64,000 nucleotides of DNA from CSP1-4 sp963777975 (lineage in GTDB: Bacteria > Chloroflexota > Limnocylindria > Limnocylindrales > CSP1-4), in contig CAVZSO010000013.1 in the NCBI GenBank assembly GCA_963777975.1, positions 310,001 through 374,000 on the forward strand. The letters are read 5' to 3'. Numbering within the stretch: the stretch's first letter is position 1; every line of letters begins with the position of its first letter. Under the pieces are notes generated by a model. It made no database searches. It was not told the DNA's origin and saw only the letters and a list, made by a program, of their open reading frames with translations. Made by a program: the position numbers and the translations under genes. Positions 9,341-18,704 of this stretch are shown here, in pieces.

Positions 9341-10441
9341 TCAGGCGTCGATGGCGGCGATGAGGCGGGCGTTCTCGTCGGCCGAACGGACCGTCAGGCG
9401 GAGATGGCCGCGCAGCGGGTTGGCAGGTCCGAAGGTGCGCGGCACGAGCCCCCGGTGGAGGAGCCGCTCGGCGGCGGCTTCTGCCGCGTCATGGTCGCCG
9501 ATGCGAACGAGCAGGAAGTTGGTGACCGAGGGCAGGGGCGCCCAGCCGGCCGCGGCCAGGCCAGCGGCGAACCGCTCCCGTTCCTCGACCAACCGACGGA
9601 CGTTGGCGGCGGCGATGTCGGGCCTGCGCAGGGCGGCCGCGCCGATGGTCGCGGAGATCGTGGACACCGAGCCGGGCGGCCGGTAGCGCTCCAGGCGGGC
9701 GATGGTCTCGCGCGTCGCGACGGCGTAGCCGATGCGGATGCCGGGCAGGGCGAAGGCCTTCGAGACGGTGCGCACGACGACGAGCTGCGGATAGCGGTCG
9801 CGCAGCGGCACGACGGTGCGACCCGTGAACTCGTGATAGGCCTCGTCGACGACGACCATCGGTCCGCCCGTGCCGAGGCCGGCCGCGGCATCGAGGATGG
9901 CTTGCACGTTGGCCGCGGGCTCGTCGCGGCCGGTCGGATTGTTGGGCACCGTCAGCCAGACGAGCTGGGCCTCACCGAGACCGGCCAGCATGGCGGGCAG
10001 ATCGAGGGCGAAGCCGGCCTCGGGACCGAGTCGGGGGACGACGATCACTCGAGCCGGTCGCTGTGAGGTCAGCACGCCGTACATGCCATAGGTGGGGATG
10101 GGCACGATGGCCGCGCCGCCGGCGGGCAGGAAGGTCTTGGCGATGATGTCGAGGACCTCGTCCGCGCCGGCACCGATCAGGATCTCCGACGGATCGGCGC
10201 CGACATAGGCCGCGGCCGCCGACGCCAGGCTGGCGTACTCCGAGTCGGGGTACTCGTTGAGCGTCGGGTCGAACGGTCCCGGCAGCACCTCGCCGAGCCA
10301 GCCCGGCTCGGTCGGTGAGGTGTTGGTGTCGAAGCGCACGACCGACTCGGGCGCCACGCCGTAGCGGGCCGCGATGGCCTGGTTCGACGGTTCCCAGGTG
10401 TAGACCTGGCTGGTGCCCGTGCGACGTCCGGCGTCGGTCAT
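9341..10441 (-). CDS. hisC: Histidinol-phosphate aminotransferase
   Basis: PLP-dependent fold-type I aminotransferase converting imidazole-acetol phosphate to L-histidinol phosphate. The 366-residue length fits HisC. Key segments are NEYPDSEYASL (substrate-side loop), IGAGADEVLDII, LTVPNNPTGR, VVVDEAYHEF and the Schiff-base lysine in SKAFALPGIRIGY. The conserved C-terminal arginine is in LRLTVRSADEN. It lies 55 bp downstream of the EF-G-like gene on the same strand and no other his genes are near. A related aromatic aminotransferase specificity cannot be excluded from sequence alone. Confidence 0.88.
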   Translation of the reverse strand: MTDAGRRTGTSQVYTWEPSNQAIAARYGVAPESVVRFDTNTSPTEPGWLGEVLPGPFDPTLNEYPDSEYASLASAAAAYVGADPSEILIGAGADEVLDIIAKTFLPAGGAAIVPIPTYGMYGVLTSQRPARVIVVPRLGPEAGFALDLPAMLAGLGEAQLVWLTVPNNPTGRDEPAANVQAILDAAAGLGTGGPMVVVDEAYHEFTGRTVVPLRDRYPQLVVVRTVSKAFALPGIRIGYAVATRETIARLERYRPPGSVSTISATIGAAALRRPDIAAANVRRLVEERERFAAGLAAAGWAPLPSVTNFLLVRIGDHDAAEAAAERLLHRGLVPRTFGPANPLRGHLRLTVRSADENARLIAAIDA

Positions 10442-10496
10442 CGAGCGGCGTCGCTCGCTATCGACGGAGCCCGGTCGCGAGCGTCATCCGTCGACG

Positions 10497-12573
10497 TCAA
10501 TGACCGGCCTCGGTCTCCTTCTTGTGCGCCTCGATGACCTTCTGGGCGACGTGCGACGGAACCTCCTCGTAGGAGGCCAGATCGGCCGAGAAGGAGCCGC
10601 GGCCGTGGGTCAGCGAGCGCAGCTCGGTGGCGTAGGTCGGCAGCTCGGAGGCCGGCACCTGGGCTCTGACGATCTGCATGCCGCCGTCGGTGTCGAGGCC
10701 CATCACACGCCCGCGGCGCGTATTGAGGTCGCGGTTGACGTCGCCCATGTACTGCTCGGGCACGCGAACGGTGACGTCCATGATCGGCTCGAGCAGGATG
10801 GGGTTCGACTCCTGGATGCCCTTCTTGGTCGCCATGGCGGCGGCGATGCGGAACGACATCTCGTTCGAGTCGACGGTGTGGAACGAGCCGTCGAAGAGGG
10901 TGGCCTTGAAGTCGATGACGGGATAGCCGGCCAGAGCGCCCTCCGAGGCCACCTCGCGGACGCCCTTCTCGACGCCCGGGAAAGAAGCCCTTGGGCACCG
11001 AGCCTCCGACGACGTGCTCGGCGAACTCGACGCCGCCGCCCGGATTGGGCTCGATGGTCAGCCAGACGTGGCCGAACATGCCGTGGCCACCGGTCTGCTT
11101 CTTGTAGCGACCCTCGACCTTGGTCGAGCCGCGGATCGTCTCGCGGTATGGGATGCGCGGCGGATGCGTCAGCACGGCCGCGCCGAACTTGCGCTTGAGC
11201 CGCTCGACCGTGACCGCGACCTGGTTCTCGCCCTGGGCGTAGAGCACCTGTTCGCCGGTCTCCGGCGGCCGGTCGAGGCGGACGGTCGGGTCCTCCTCGA
11301 GCAGGCGGGCGAGGGCGGCGCCCATCTTGTCGAGGTCGGCCTTCGTCTGCGGCTCGATGGCGACGGGCAGCGTCGGCGGCGGGAAGACCATGGCCGGCAG
11401 CCGGAGCGGGCGCTCCTTGGTCGACAGCGTGTCGCCGGTGTGCGTATGGGCGAGCTTGGGCACGGCGCCGATCTCGCCGGCACCGAGCTCGGCGGCCGGT
11501 TCCTGCTCCTTGCCGTGCAGCAGCAGGATCTGGCCGATGCGCTCGTCTTCGCCCTGCTCGGCATTCCACACGTGGTCGTTGGTCTTGAGCACGCCCGACA
11601 GGACGCGGACGTAGGAGAGGCGGCCGACGAAGGGGTCGGCGGTCGTCTTGAAGATCCGCACCATGAGCGGGCCGGCCCGATCCGGGGCGACCTCGACCGC
11701 CGCGCCCTTGCCGTCCTGGGCGCCGGTCGGCGGCTCCTCGCCGGGCGATGGCAGGTAGGTGACGATGGCGTCGAGCAGGTCCTTGATGCCGATGTCGTGG
11801 GCAGCGCTGCTGACCATGACCGGTGCCAGGACGCTCTCGCGGACGCCCTTGTGCAGGCAGGCCTCGAGCTCGGCGTCGGAGATCTCCTCGCCCTCGAGGT
11901 ACTTGGTCAGGACGTCATCGTCGGCTTCGGCGGCGGCCTCGAGCAGCTGGTCGCGTCGCCGCGCGACCTCGGCTTCCAGCTCGTCCGGGATGGGGACTTC
12001 CGTGCGCACGCCCTTCTCGAACCGGTAGGCCTTGCGATGGAGGAGGTCGACGAAGCCGCTGAACGTGGCCGCTGCGCCGATGGCCAGGTGGAGGGGTGCG
12101 ATCTTGGGACCGAACTCCGCGCGCAGTGCGTCGAGCGCGCGCATCGGGTCGGCGTTCTCGCGCTCGCAGCGGGTGAGGACGAAGAGGGCCGCTGTCCGGA
12201 GCCGCCGGCCGAGGGCGATGGCCGTTTCGGTGCCGGCCTCGACGCCGCCCGAGGCATCCATGCAGATGATGGCCGCATCGACGGCCTCGAAGCCCTCGAC
12301 GACCTCGCCCACGAAGTCGGCGTAGCCGGGCGTGTCGATCATCGTGATGCGATGCCCGTCGTGGTCGAAGCTGGCGACCGCCAGGGACAGCGAGAGCTTG
12401 CGTTTCTGCTCCTCGGGCTCGAAGTCGAGGATGGAGGTCCCGTCATCCACCCTGCCCAGGCGGGTGACGGCGCCGGAGGCGAGCAGGAGATGCTCGCCGA
12501 GCGTCGTCTTGCCGGCGTCGCTATGACCGGCCAGGACGACGTTGCGGAGGTGCGCGAGATCGACGCTCTTCAT
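10497..12573 (-). CDS. EF-G-like translational GTPase (EF-G2 type, frameshifted)
   Basis: EF-G paralogue of the type in which switch I reads DFEPEEQKRKLSLS instead of the RGITI form of true EF-G. The G1 motif GHSDAGKT is at residues 16-23 and DTPG at 80-83. The G4 motif NKxD is replaced by TRCE (134-137), so guanine recognition may differ. Domains II-V follow. One extra base near 10979-10983 (GGGAAAG on the + strand) breaks the frame after VPKGFFPG; the correct continuation is VEKGVREVASEGALAGYPVIDFK and on to the stop at 10497. It shares a divergent promoter region with yebC. The main fusA is not in this window. Confidence 0.85.
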
Positions 12574-12639
12574 GGGCTGGGCGAACCTCGATGCATGAGG
12601 GGGCGAGGGTGGATGCCCGGGCCGCGGGGCCGCAGGGGC

Positions 12640-12652
12640 ATTCTAGTAGAAT
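12640..12652. promoter_or_regulatory. Palindromic -10 element serving divergent genes
   Basis: ATTCTAGTAGAAT is a perfect 6-bp inverted repeat with one central base, so TAGAAT (5/6 to the TATAAT consensus) reads on both strands. On the + strand it ends 8 nt before the yebC ATG; on the - strand it lies about 70 nt upstream of the EF-G-like gene. No good -35 was seen on the + strand. Confidence 0.55.
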
Positions 12653-12660
12653 CCGCGGCG

Positions 12661-13416
12661 ATGTCCGGTCACTCCAAGTGGTCCCAGATCAAACGCCAGA
12701 AGGGCGTCAACGACACCAAACGCGGTGCCGCCTTCACCAAGGTCGCGCGCGACATCACGCTCGCCGCGCGCTCGGGCGGCGGCGCCGACCCCGACGGCAA
12801 CTACAAGCTGCGCCTGGCGATCGAGAAGGCGCGCGCGGTGAACATGCCGGCCGACAACATCAAGCGCGCCATCGAGCGCGCGGCCGGTGCGGGCGAGGGC
12901 GAGCAGATCGAGGAGATCATCTACGAGGGCTATGGCCCGGGCGGCGTGGCCATCCTGGTCGAAGCGGCGACCGACAATCGCAACCGGACCGCGGCCGACG
13001 TGCGCGCGATCTTCACCAAGGCCGGCGGCCAGCTGGCAGGCTCCGGCGCCGTCGCCTGGCAGTTCGAGCCGCGCGGCTACATCACCGTCGAGCGAACCGG
13101 CAACGATCCCGATGAGGTGGCGCTGCTGGCCATCGACGCCGGGGCGACCGACGTCGACACCGAGTCCGACCCCATCGAAGTCCAGACGGACGCCATGGAG
13201 CTCGAGTCGGTGCGCAGGAACCTGGAAGCCGCCGGGGTGGCCATCGATTCCGCCGAGCTCGCCATGCAGGCCATGAACACGGTCGAGGTCGACGCTGCCC
13301 ATGCGCGCTCGAACCTGCGCCTCATCGAGCATCTCGAGGATCACGACGACGTCCAGCGCGTGACCGCCAATTTCGAGATCCCCGACGAAGTCTTCGCCGA
13401 GGCGGCGTCGGCTTGA
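12661..13416 (+). CDS. yebC: YebC/TACO1 family translation/transcription regulatory protein
   Basis: YebC-family protein, reported either as a DNA-binding regulator or as a factor that relieves ribosome stalling at proline stretches. The N-terminus MSGHSKWSQIKRQKG and the segment KARAVNMPADNIKRAIERA are family hallmarks, and the 251-residue length is normal. There is no Shine-Dalgarno sequence; the TAGAAT -10 lies only 8 nt upstream, suggesting a leaderless message. Its stop overlaps the ruvC start as TTGA, the usual yebC-ruvC-ruvA-ruvB order. Confidence 0.95.
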   Translation: MSGHSKWSQIKRQKGVNDTKRGAAFTKVARDITLAARSGGGADPDGNYKLRLAIEKARAVNMPADNIKRAIERAAGAGEGEQIEEIIYEGYGPGGVAILVEAATDNRNRTAADVRAIFTKAGGQLAGSGAVAWQFEPRGYITVERTGNDPDEVALLAIDAGATDVDTESDPIEVQTDAMELESVRRNLEAAGVAIDSAELAMQAMNTVEVDAAHARSNLRLIEHLEDHDDVQRVTANFEIPDEVFAEAASA

Positions 13417-13892
13417 TCGTCCTGGGCATCGACCCCGGGACGGCGATGACCGGCTATGGCCTCGTCGAGCGGACCGGGAGCCGGTTGCGCGCAGTGGACT
13501 ATGGCTGCCTGGAGACGCCGGCCGGGATGCCGCTCCCCGAACGGCTGTTGCTCATCCAGGACGGCCTCATCGATCTCGTCGAGACGCACCGGCCGGACCT
13601 GGTCGCGGTCGAGCGGCTCTTCTTCAACAAGAACGTGCAGACCGCCTTCGCCGTCGGCCAGGCGCGCGGCGTGGCGCTCTTGACCGCGGCGCGCTACGGC
13701 CTGCCGGTCCATGAGTACGGCCCACACGAGGTCAAGCTGGCGGTGACCGGTCACGGCCGAGCCGAGAAGCTGCAGGTCCAGCGCATGGTGCAGGTCGTGC
13801 TGGGCTTGGCGGTGCTGCCCCGGCCCGACGACGCCGCCGACGCCTTGGCCATCGCCATCTGCCTGGCCCACGCGCATCGTCCTGCGGCCTGA
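13413..13892 (+). CDS. ruvC: Holliday junction resolvase RuvC
   Basis: Endonuclease that resolves Holliday junctions with the RuvAB branch-migration complex. The acidic catalytic residues are visible in GIDPGTAMTGYG (first Asp), AVERLFFNKN (Glu) and PRPDDAADALAIAIC (Asp pair). At 159 residues it is normal length. The TTG start at 13413 overlaps the yebC stop by four bases; no other in-frame start gives a complete first strand. ruvA follows after 14 nt. Confidence 0.95.
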   Translation: MIVLGIDPGTAMTGYGLVERTGSRLRAVDYGCLETPAGMPLPERLLLIQDGLIDLVETHRPDLVAVERLFFNKNVQTAFAVGQARGVALLTAARYGLPVHEYGPHEVKLAVTGHGRAEKLQVQRMVQVVLGLAVLPRPDDAADALAIAICLAHAHRPAA

Positions 13893-13905
13893 GGGCTCGC
13901 ACCGC

Positions 13906-14508
13906 GTGATCGCGTCGGTCGAAGGGGTCGTCGGGTCGGTCGGCGCCGATTCGCTGGTGCTCGAGGTGGGCGGCATCGGCTATCGGGTCTTCTGCGGCCC
14001 CGGCACGCTGGCCGCCGCTCGGGCAGGCTCGACGCTCAAGGTGCATACCCACCACGTCGTGCGCGAGGATGCCCAGGCCCTCTATGGCTTTCGCTCGACC
14101 GACGAGCTGGGCTTCTTCGAGCTGCTCATCACGGTCACCGGGGTCGGGCCGAAGGTCGGGCTGGCCATCGTCTCGTCGCGCAACGTGACGGACCTGCAGC
14201 TGGCCATCCTGCAGGCCGACGAGGCCGTCCTCGTCGCGGTCAGCGGTGTGGGCAAGAAGCTGGCGGCACGGATCATCCTCGAGCTGCGCGAGAAGGTCGC
14301 CGCAGCGGGCACGGCGGCCGGCGTGGCCGGAGCGCGCGGCGCGGCCGGTGGGGTCGGGGAGACCGAGGTCGTCGCAGCGCTCCAGGCGCTCGGCTATTCG
14401 ACCGGGGAGGCGAGAGAGGCGGCCAGGGGAGCGGCGATGGCCGGGACGCCCGGGGATACACTCGAGGATCGCGTGAAAGCGGCGTTGCGCGTGCTGCGAC
14501 GGGACTGA
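13906..14508 (+). CDS. ruvA: Holliday junction branch-migration protein RuvA
   Basis: DNA-binding subunit of RuvAB that tetramerises on four-way junctions. The N-terminal OB fold starts MIASVEGVVGSVG, followed by helix-hairpin-helix motifs (ITVTGVGPKVGLAIVSS, VSGVGKKLAARIILELREK), an alanine/glycine-rich linker and the C-terminal RuvB-contacting domain (EVVAALQALGYSTGEA). The start is GTG 13906. ruvB is 64 bp downstream and has its own SOS-type promoter, so it can be induced separately. Confidence 0.95.
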   Translation: MIASVEGVVGSVGADSLVLEVGGIGYRVFCGPGTLAAARAGSTLKVHTHHVVREDAQALYGFRSTDELGFFELLITVTGVGPKVGLAIVSSRNVTDLQLAILQADEAVLVAVSGVGKKLAARIILELREKVAAAGTAAGVAGARGAAGGVGETEVVAALQALGYSTGEAREAARGAAMAGTPGDTLEDRVKAALRVLRRD

Positions 14509-14524
14509 GGCCGCCGGTTTCGTG

Positions 14525-14540
14525 TCGAACACCTGTTCAC
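14525..14540 (+). promoter_or_regulatory. LexA-type SOS operator upstream of ruvB
   Basis: TCGAAC-ACCT-GTTCAC contains the full GAAC-N4-GTTC core (14527-14538) that LexA binds in Gram-positive, actinobacterial and related lineages. It overlaps the predicted -35 of the ruvB promoter, the expected place for a repressor. No second copy was noticed at recA in this window. Confidence 0.75.
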
Positions 14541-14564
14541 ATTGACGCACGAACCTGCTAGACT
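14536..14564 (+). promoter_or_regulatory. ruvB promoter
   Basis: A -35 TTCACA (14536-14541, 5/6) and a -10 TAGACT (14559-14564, 4/6) are separated by 17 nt. The -10 ends 8 nt before the ruvB ATG and no Shine-Dalgarno sequence is present, so the transcript would be leaderless or nearly so. The SOS operator overlaps the -35. Confidence 0.6.
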
Positions 14565-14572
14565 CGACTCCG

Positions 14573-15658
14573 ATGGATGAGAACGGGCGGATCGTCGGCT
14601 CGGCGGCGCTGGCGGTCGAAGAGGCCATCGTCGAGACCAGCCTTCGGCCGCGCGTCCTCGAGGAGTACATCGGCCAGGAGAAGGTCAAGGCCAACCTCCG
14701 CATCCTGCTCGAGGCGGCGCGCCAGCGAGGGGAGGCTGCCGATCACGTCCTGCTGTACGGCCCGCCCGGGCTGGGCAAGACGACGCTCGCCAACATCATC
14801 GCCCGCGAGCTCGGCGTCTCCATCCACACGACGTCAGGTCCCGCCATCGAGCGCCCCGGCGACCTGGCCGCCATCCTGACCAACCTGGACGAGCGCGACG
14901 TCCTGTTCATCGACGAGATCCACCGGCTCAATCACGCCGTCGAGGAGATCCTCTACCCGGCGATGGAAGACTTCGCCATCGACGTCATGATCGGCAAAGG
15001 CCCCAGCGCGCGCTCGCTGCGCCTGAGCATCAAGCCCTTCACGGTGGTCGGCGCCACGACCCGCGCCGGGCGCATCAGCTCGCCGTTGCGTGACCGCTTC
15101 GGCGCCGTCCATCGACTCGACTACTACGAGATGGACGAGCTGGCCACCATCGTCGCTCGATCGGCCGGCATCCTGGGCGTGGCCATCGATCCCGACGCGG
15201 TCCAGATCCTGGCCCGCCGGGGGAGGGGCACGCCGCGCATCGTCAATCGGCTCCTCAAGCGCGTGCGTGACTTCGCCCAGGTCCAGTCGGACGGCCACAT
15301 CACCGAGCGCGAGGCCGATGCCGCGATGCTGGCCATGGACATCGATGACGAGGGCCTCGACACGACCGACCGACGTCTGCTGGCGGCCATCGTCCAGAAG
15401 TTCGCGTCGGGACCGGTCGGCGGTGCCGCCGTGGCGGCCATCCTGGGCGAGGAGGTCGAGACCATCGAGGACGTCTACGAGCCGTACCTCCTGCAGCTCG
15501 GCTTCCTGGATCGCACGCCACAGGGACGCGTGGCGACCGAGCGGGCACGCGAGCACCTGCGCAAGCTCGGCTACGACGTCCCGCCGCCTCGGCGCCCGGA
15601 GCGGACCGACGTCGGCCTCTGGGACGGCGTGACGGTCTCCGGCGAGCCGACGCAGTGA
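14573..15658 (+). CDS. ruvB: Holliday junction branch-migration ATPase RuvB
   Basis: AAA+ motor that drives branch migration with RuvA. Walker A GPPGLGKTT (residues 63-71), Walker B LFIDEIHRL, sensor GATTRAGRISSPLRDRFG with its arginine finger, and the C-terminal winged helix (LLQLGFLDRTPQGR) are all present. Length 361 is normal. The start is set by the promoter geometry and family N-termini. The ABC transporter gene starts inside its stop codon (GTGA overlap), so the downstream genes may share SOS-driven transcription. Confidence 0.97.
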   Translation: MDENGRIVGSAALAVEEAIVETSLRPRVLEEYIGQEKVKANLRILLEAARQRGEAADHVLLYGPPGLGKTTLANIIARELGVSIHTTSGPAIERPGDLAAILTNLDERDVLFIDEIHRLNHAVEEILYPAMEDFAIDVMIGKGPSARSLRLSIKPFTVVGATTRAGRISSPLRDRFGAVHRLDYYEMDELATIVARSAGILGVAIDPDAVQILARRGRGTPRIVNRLLKRVRDFAQVQSDGHITEREADAAMLAMDIDDEGLDTTDRRLLAAIVQKFASGPVGGAAVAAILGEEVETIEDVYEPYLLQLGFLDRTPQGRVATERAREHLRKLGYDVPPPRRPERTDVGLWDGVTVSGEPTQ

Positions 15659-16633
15659 CAGCGGCCAGCGGCACCGCTGAGCTCGCCCTCGCGACGCGTG
15701 GCCTGGTCAAGCGGTACGGCTCGCGGACCGCGCTCGACGGCCTCGACCTGACCGTCCCCAGCGGCGTCGTCTACGGCTTCCTGGGCCCCAACGGCGCCGG
15801 CAAGACCACGACCATGCGCCTCCTGACCGGGTTGCTGCACCCGGATGCCGGCACCGTCGAGGTGCTCGGCCGGCCCTTCGGGCGCGGCGACCGCAAGCGC
15901 CTGTTCGACGTCGGCGCGATCATCGAGTCGCCGTCGTTCTACCCCTACCTGTCGGGTCGGGAGAACCTGCGCGCGTTGGGCGGCTCCGGCGCGCCCGTGA
16001 CTCGCGGCCGGATCGAGGAGCTGCTCGAGCTGGTCGGCCTGCGCGACCGGGCCGGCGACAAGGTCTCGCGCTACTCCCTGGGCATGAAGCAGCGCCTGGG
16101 CATCGCGGGCGCCCTGCTCAACGACCCACGCCTGCTCCTCCTCGACGAGCCAGGCAACGGGCTCGACCCGGCCGGTATCGCGGCCCTCCGCGACACGCTC
16201 CGTTTCCTGGCCGGCCAGGGCAAGACCGTCTTCGTCTCCAGCCATCTGCTGTCGGAGGTCCAGCAGCTGGCCGACATCGCGGGCATCATCGCCAAGGGGC
16301 GCCTGGTGCGCGAGGGCAGCATCGCCGAGCTGCTGGCGACGGGCGGCGTCGTCCGCGTGCGTGTCGCCGCGACCGAAGTCGGCCGTGCCGCCGAGGTCCT
16401 GACGGCCTTCGCCGGCGCCGATGCCGTTCGCGTCAGCGATGGCGAGCCGGGCACGCTCGACGTGGCGATCGATCAGGGCCGATCGGCCGAGGTCAACCGC
16501 GCGCTGGCCGAGGCCGGCATCTACGCCGCCGGCATCGAGGCCGGCAGCGACCTCGAGTCGATCTTCCTGGAGCTGACCGGCGAGGGCGAGCGCGTCGGCC
16601 GATGGCGGGCGCAGCCTGGGCACGGCCGGATGA
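15655..16633 (+). CDS. ABC exporter ATP-binding protein (probable 3' frameshift)
   Basis: ABC-2 type transporter ATPase: Walker A GPNGAGKTT, the signature-like SLGMKQRLG, Walker B LLLLDEPGNGLDP and the switch histidine in VSSHLLSEV. As sequenced it reads straight into the membrane protein downstream. A single +1 shift between about 16590 and 16625 would end it at TGA 16631-16633, giving an ATGA overlap with a membrane-protein ATG at 16630. Because the same kind of shift recurs throughout the window, I favour two genes over a natural fusion. The substrate is unknown. Confidence 0.7.
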
Positions 16634-17435
16634 GGCTCGTCGGGTCGCAGCTCCGCCGCCTCGTGCGCCGGCCGGCGAGCTGGATCACGCTGGGCATGCT
16701 GGCCGCCATGATCGCGCTCGTCTTCATCGCCCTCGGTGCGTCGGCGAAGCAGGCCGCTTCACAACCCGGCGGCGCGGCCATCCTCCAGCTCCTGGCATTC
16801 CCGACGGCCTACACGTTCGTGCTCACGTTCGCCATCCAGATCGGCAGCCTCTTCGCCGTCATCTACTTCGCGGCGGTGGCCGGCTCCGAATGGAACTGGG
16901 GGACGTTCAAGAACGCCGTCGCGCGCGGCGAGAGTCGGAGCCGCTATCTGCTGAGCGCTATGGCGCCCTTGGCCTCCTGGCCGGTATCGGACTCGTCGTC
17001 GTCTTCCTGGTCGGCATCGCGGCCGCCGTCCTGGGTGCGAGCCTCGCCGGCGTCGGTACCGACGGCATCGCCGACTCGGATGCGCTGCTCGGCCTGCCGA
17101 ACCAGCTCTGGCGTGCGTGGCTGGCGCTGGCCGAGGCGGGCGCCATCGGGTTCGCCTTCGCGACCGTCGCGCGCAGTCCGCTGGCCGGCGTCGGCGCCGG
17201 CATCGCGCTCTACTTCGTGGAGTCGTTCGCCGGGCTGCTGCTGCCGGACGTCGTGCGCTGGATGCCCTTCAACGCCGCTGCCGCCGTCATCGCGAGCGCC
17301 GATCAGAGCGGGCTGAGCGGTGGCGCCGGCAACCCCCTCGAGCCGGGTGTCGCGCTCGTCGTCGTGCTGGCCTGGCTGATCGGCTCGTTGGTCGTGGCCG
17401 CCGTCTACGGTGAGCGCGCGGAGATCACCGGGTGA
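16630..17435 (+). CDS. ABC-2 type transporter permease (frameshifted)
   Basis: Membrane partner of the preceding ATPase. About six hydrophobic segments are visible: WITLGMLAAMIALVFIALG, ILQLLAFPTAYTFVLTF, LFAVIYFAAVAG, LGLLAGIGLVVVFLVG, FVESFAGLLLPDVV and ALVVVLAWLIGSLVV. The frame is lost near 16968 in a CCC run; adding one C joins SRYLLSAMA to LGLLAGIGL. It ends at 17435 with a GTGA overlap onto tgt. The N-terminal half reads continuously from the ATPase frame, so the exact start at ATG 16630 is inferred. Confidence 0.7.
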
Positions 17436-18647
17436 CGGCGGAGGCCGCCGAGCGCGTGGCATCGAGCGCGGCCGGTCCGCTTCGACGTCCTCGCCCCGGC
17501 GCCGCCGGACGGCTCGACCCGGGCGCGCCTGGGACGACTCGAGACGCCACACGGCACCGTCGAGACGCCGATCTTCATGCCGGTCGGCACGAACGCCACG
17601 GTCAAGGCCCTGGATCCCGACGACCTGGCCGAGGTCGGCGCGCAGATCATCCTGGCCAACACCTACCACCTCTACCTGCGGCCGGGCCACGAGCGGATCG
17701 CCCGGCTCGGCGGCTTGCATCGATTCATGGGTTGGGATCGGCCGATCTTGACCGACTCGGGTGGCTTCCAGGTCGTCAGCCTCGGGGACCTGCGGGTCGT
17801 CGATGAGGAAGGCGTCACGTTCCGCAGCCACCTCGATGGCTCGACCCATCGCTTCACGCCGGAACATTCGATCGCCGTCCAGGAGGCGCTCGGGCCTGAC
17901 ATCGCCGTCGCCTTCGACCAGCCGGTGCCGCCACACGCCTCGTCGCGCGCCGAGGTGGCCGAGGCGACGGCGCGAACCCATCGCTGGGCGGAGCGCTCTC
18001 TGGCTGCGCATGACCGGCCCGATCAGGCACTGTTCGGCATCATCCAGGGTGGCCTGGAGCCGGACCTGCGGGCGGAGTCCACGCGAACGATCGCGGCGCT
18101 GCCCTTCGACGGCCTGTGCATCGGCGGCCTGGCGGGCGACGAGACGCCCGCGCAGCGCGCCACGGCGCTCGACGTCGTGGTGCCGCTCCTGGCCGCTGAC
18201 CCCCGGCCACGCTACCTGATGGGCCTCGGGTCGCCGCTCGACATGCTCGATGCCGTCCATCGCGGCGTGGACCTGTTCGATTCGGTCCTGCCCGCACGAG
18301 TCGCTCGGAATGGCACCCTCTGGACGCCGGAGGGGCGCCTGAACCTGCGCAACGCCCGCTTCCTCGATGACCCGGGCCCGGTCCAGGCCGATTGTCCCTG
18401 CCGCCTGTGCCGTCACCACTCGCGGGCCTACCTCGCGCATCTCTTCCGCGCCGATGAGCTGCTGGCCTACCGGCTCGCGACTTGTCACAACCTGACCTAC
18501 TGCCTAGACTTCATGGGGCGGATCCGTGCGGCGATCGCCGCCGGGACGTTCCCCGATCTCGTCCGCGACCTGACTGATGGGCGCGCTACACAGGACCCTG
18601 CCCCGACCCCGGCGAGTGACACGCAAGCTGGCGCGAAGGGAGGGTGA
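17432..18647 (+). CDS. tgt: Queuine/preQ1 tRNA-ribosyltransferase (5' frameshift)
   Basis: TGT exchanges guanine-34 of GUN-anticodon tRNAs for preQ1 in queuosine synthesis. Visible are the N-terminal strand RFDVLAPAPPDG, the substrate loop TDSGGFQVVSL with its catalytic Asp, the GLAGDET region, the second Asp in DLFDSVLPARVARNG, and the zinc site CPCRLC...H near the C-terminus. The frame containing RFDVLAP has no start codon upstream. GTG 17432, which overlaps the permease stop, becomes usable after a single +1 shift somewhere in 17436-17477. No queC/D/E/F is visible here. Confidence 0.88.
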
Positions 18648-18704
18648 ACTCGTCGTAGACCCGCGCCGTCCACGATGACGGCGGCTGGTGGAGGTGGTGT
18701 TCGG

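Noticed and set aside
9278..10066. 262-residue + strand frame opposite hisC
   Set aside because: Shadow of hisC; no protein family features.
11014..12660. Long N-terminal extension of YebC (frame open from 11014)
   Set aside because: It is the reverse shadow of the EF-G-like gene; MSGHSKW at 12661 is the family start.
14542..14564. TTGACG as the -35 of ruvB
   Set aside because: Only 11 nt separate it from TAGACT; TTCACA at 14536 gives the proper 17-nt spacing.
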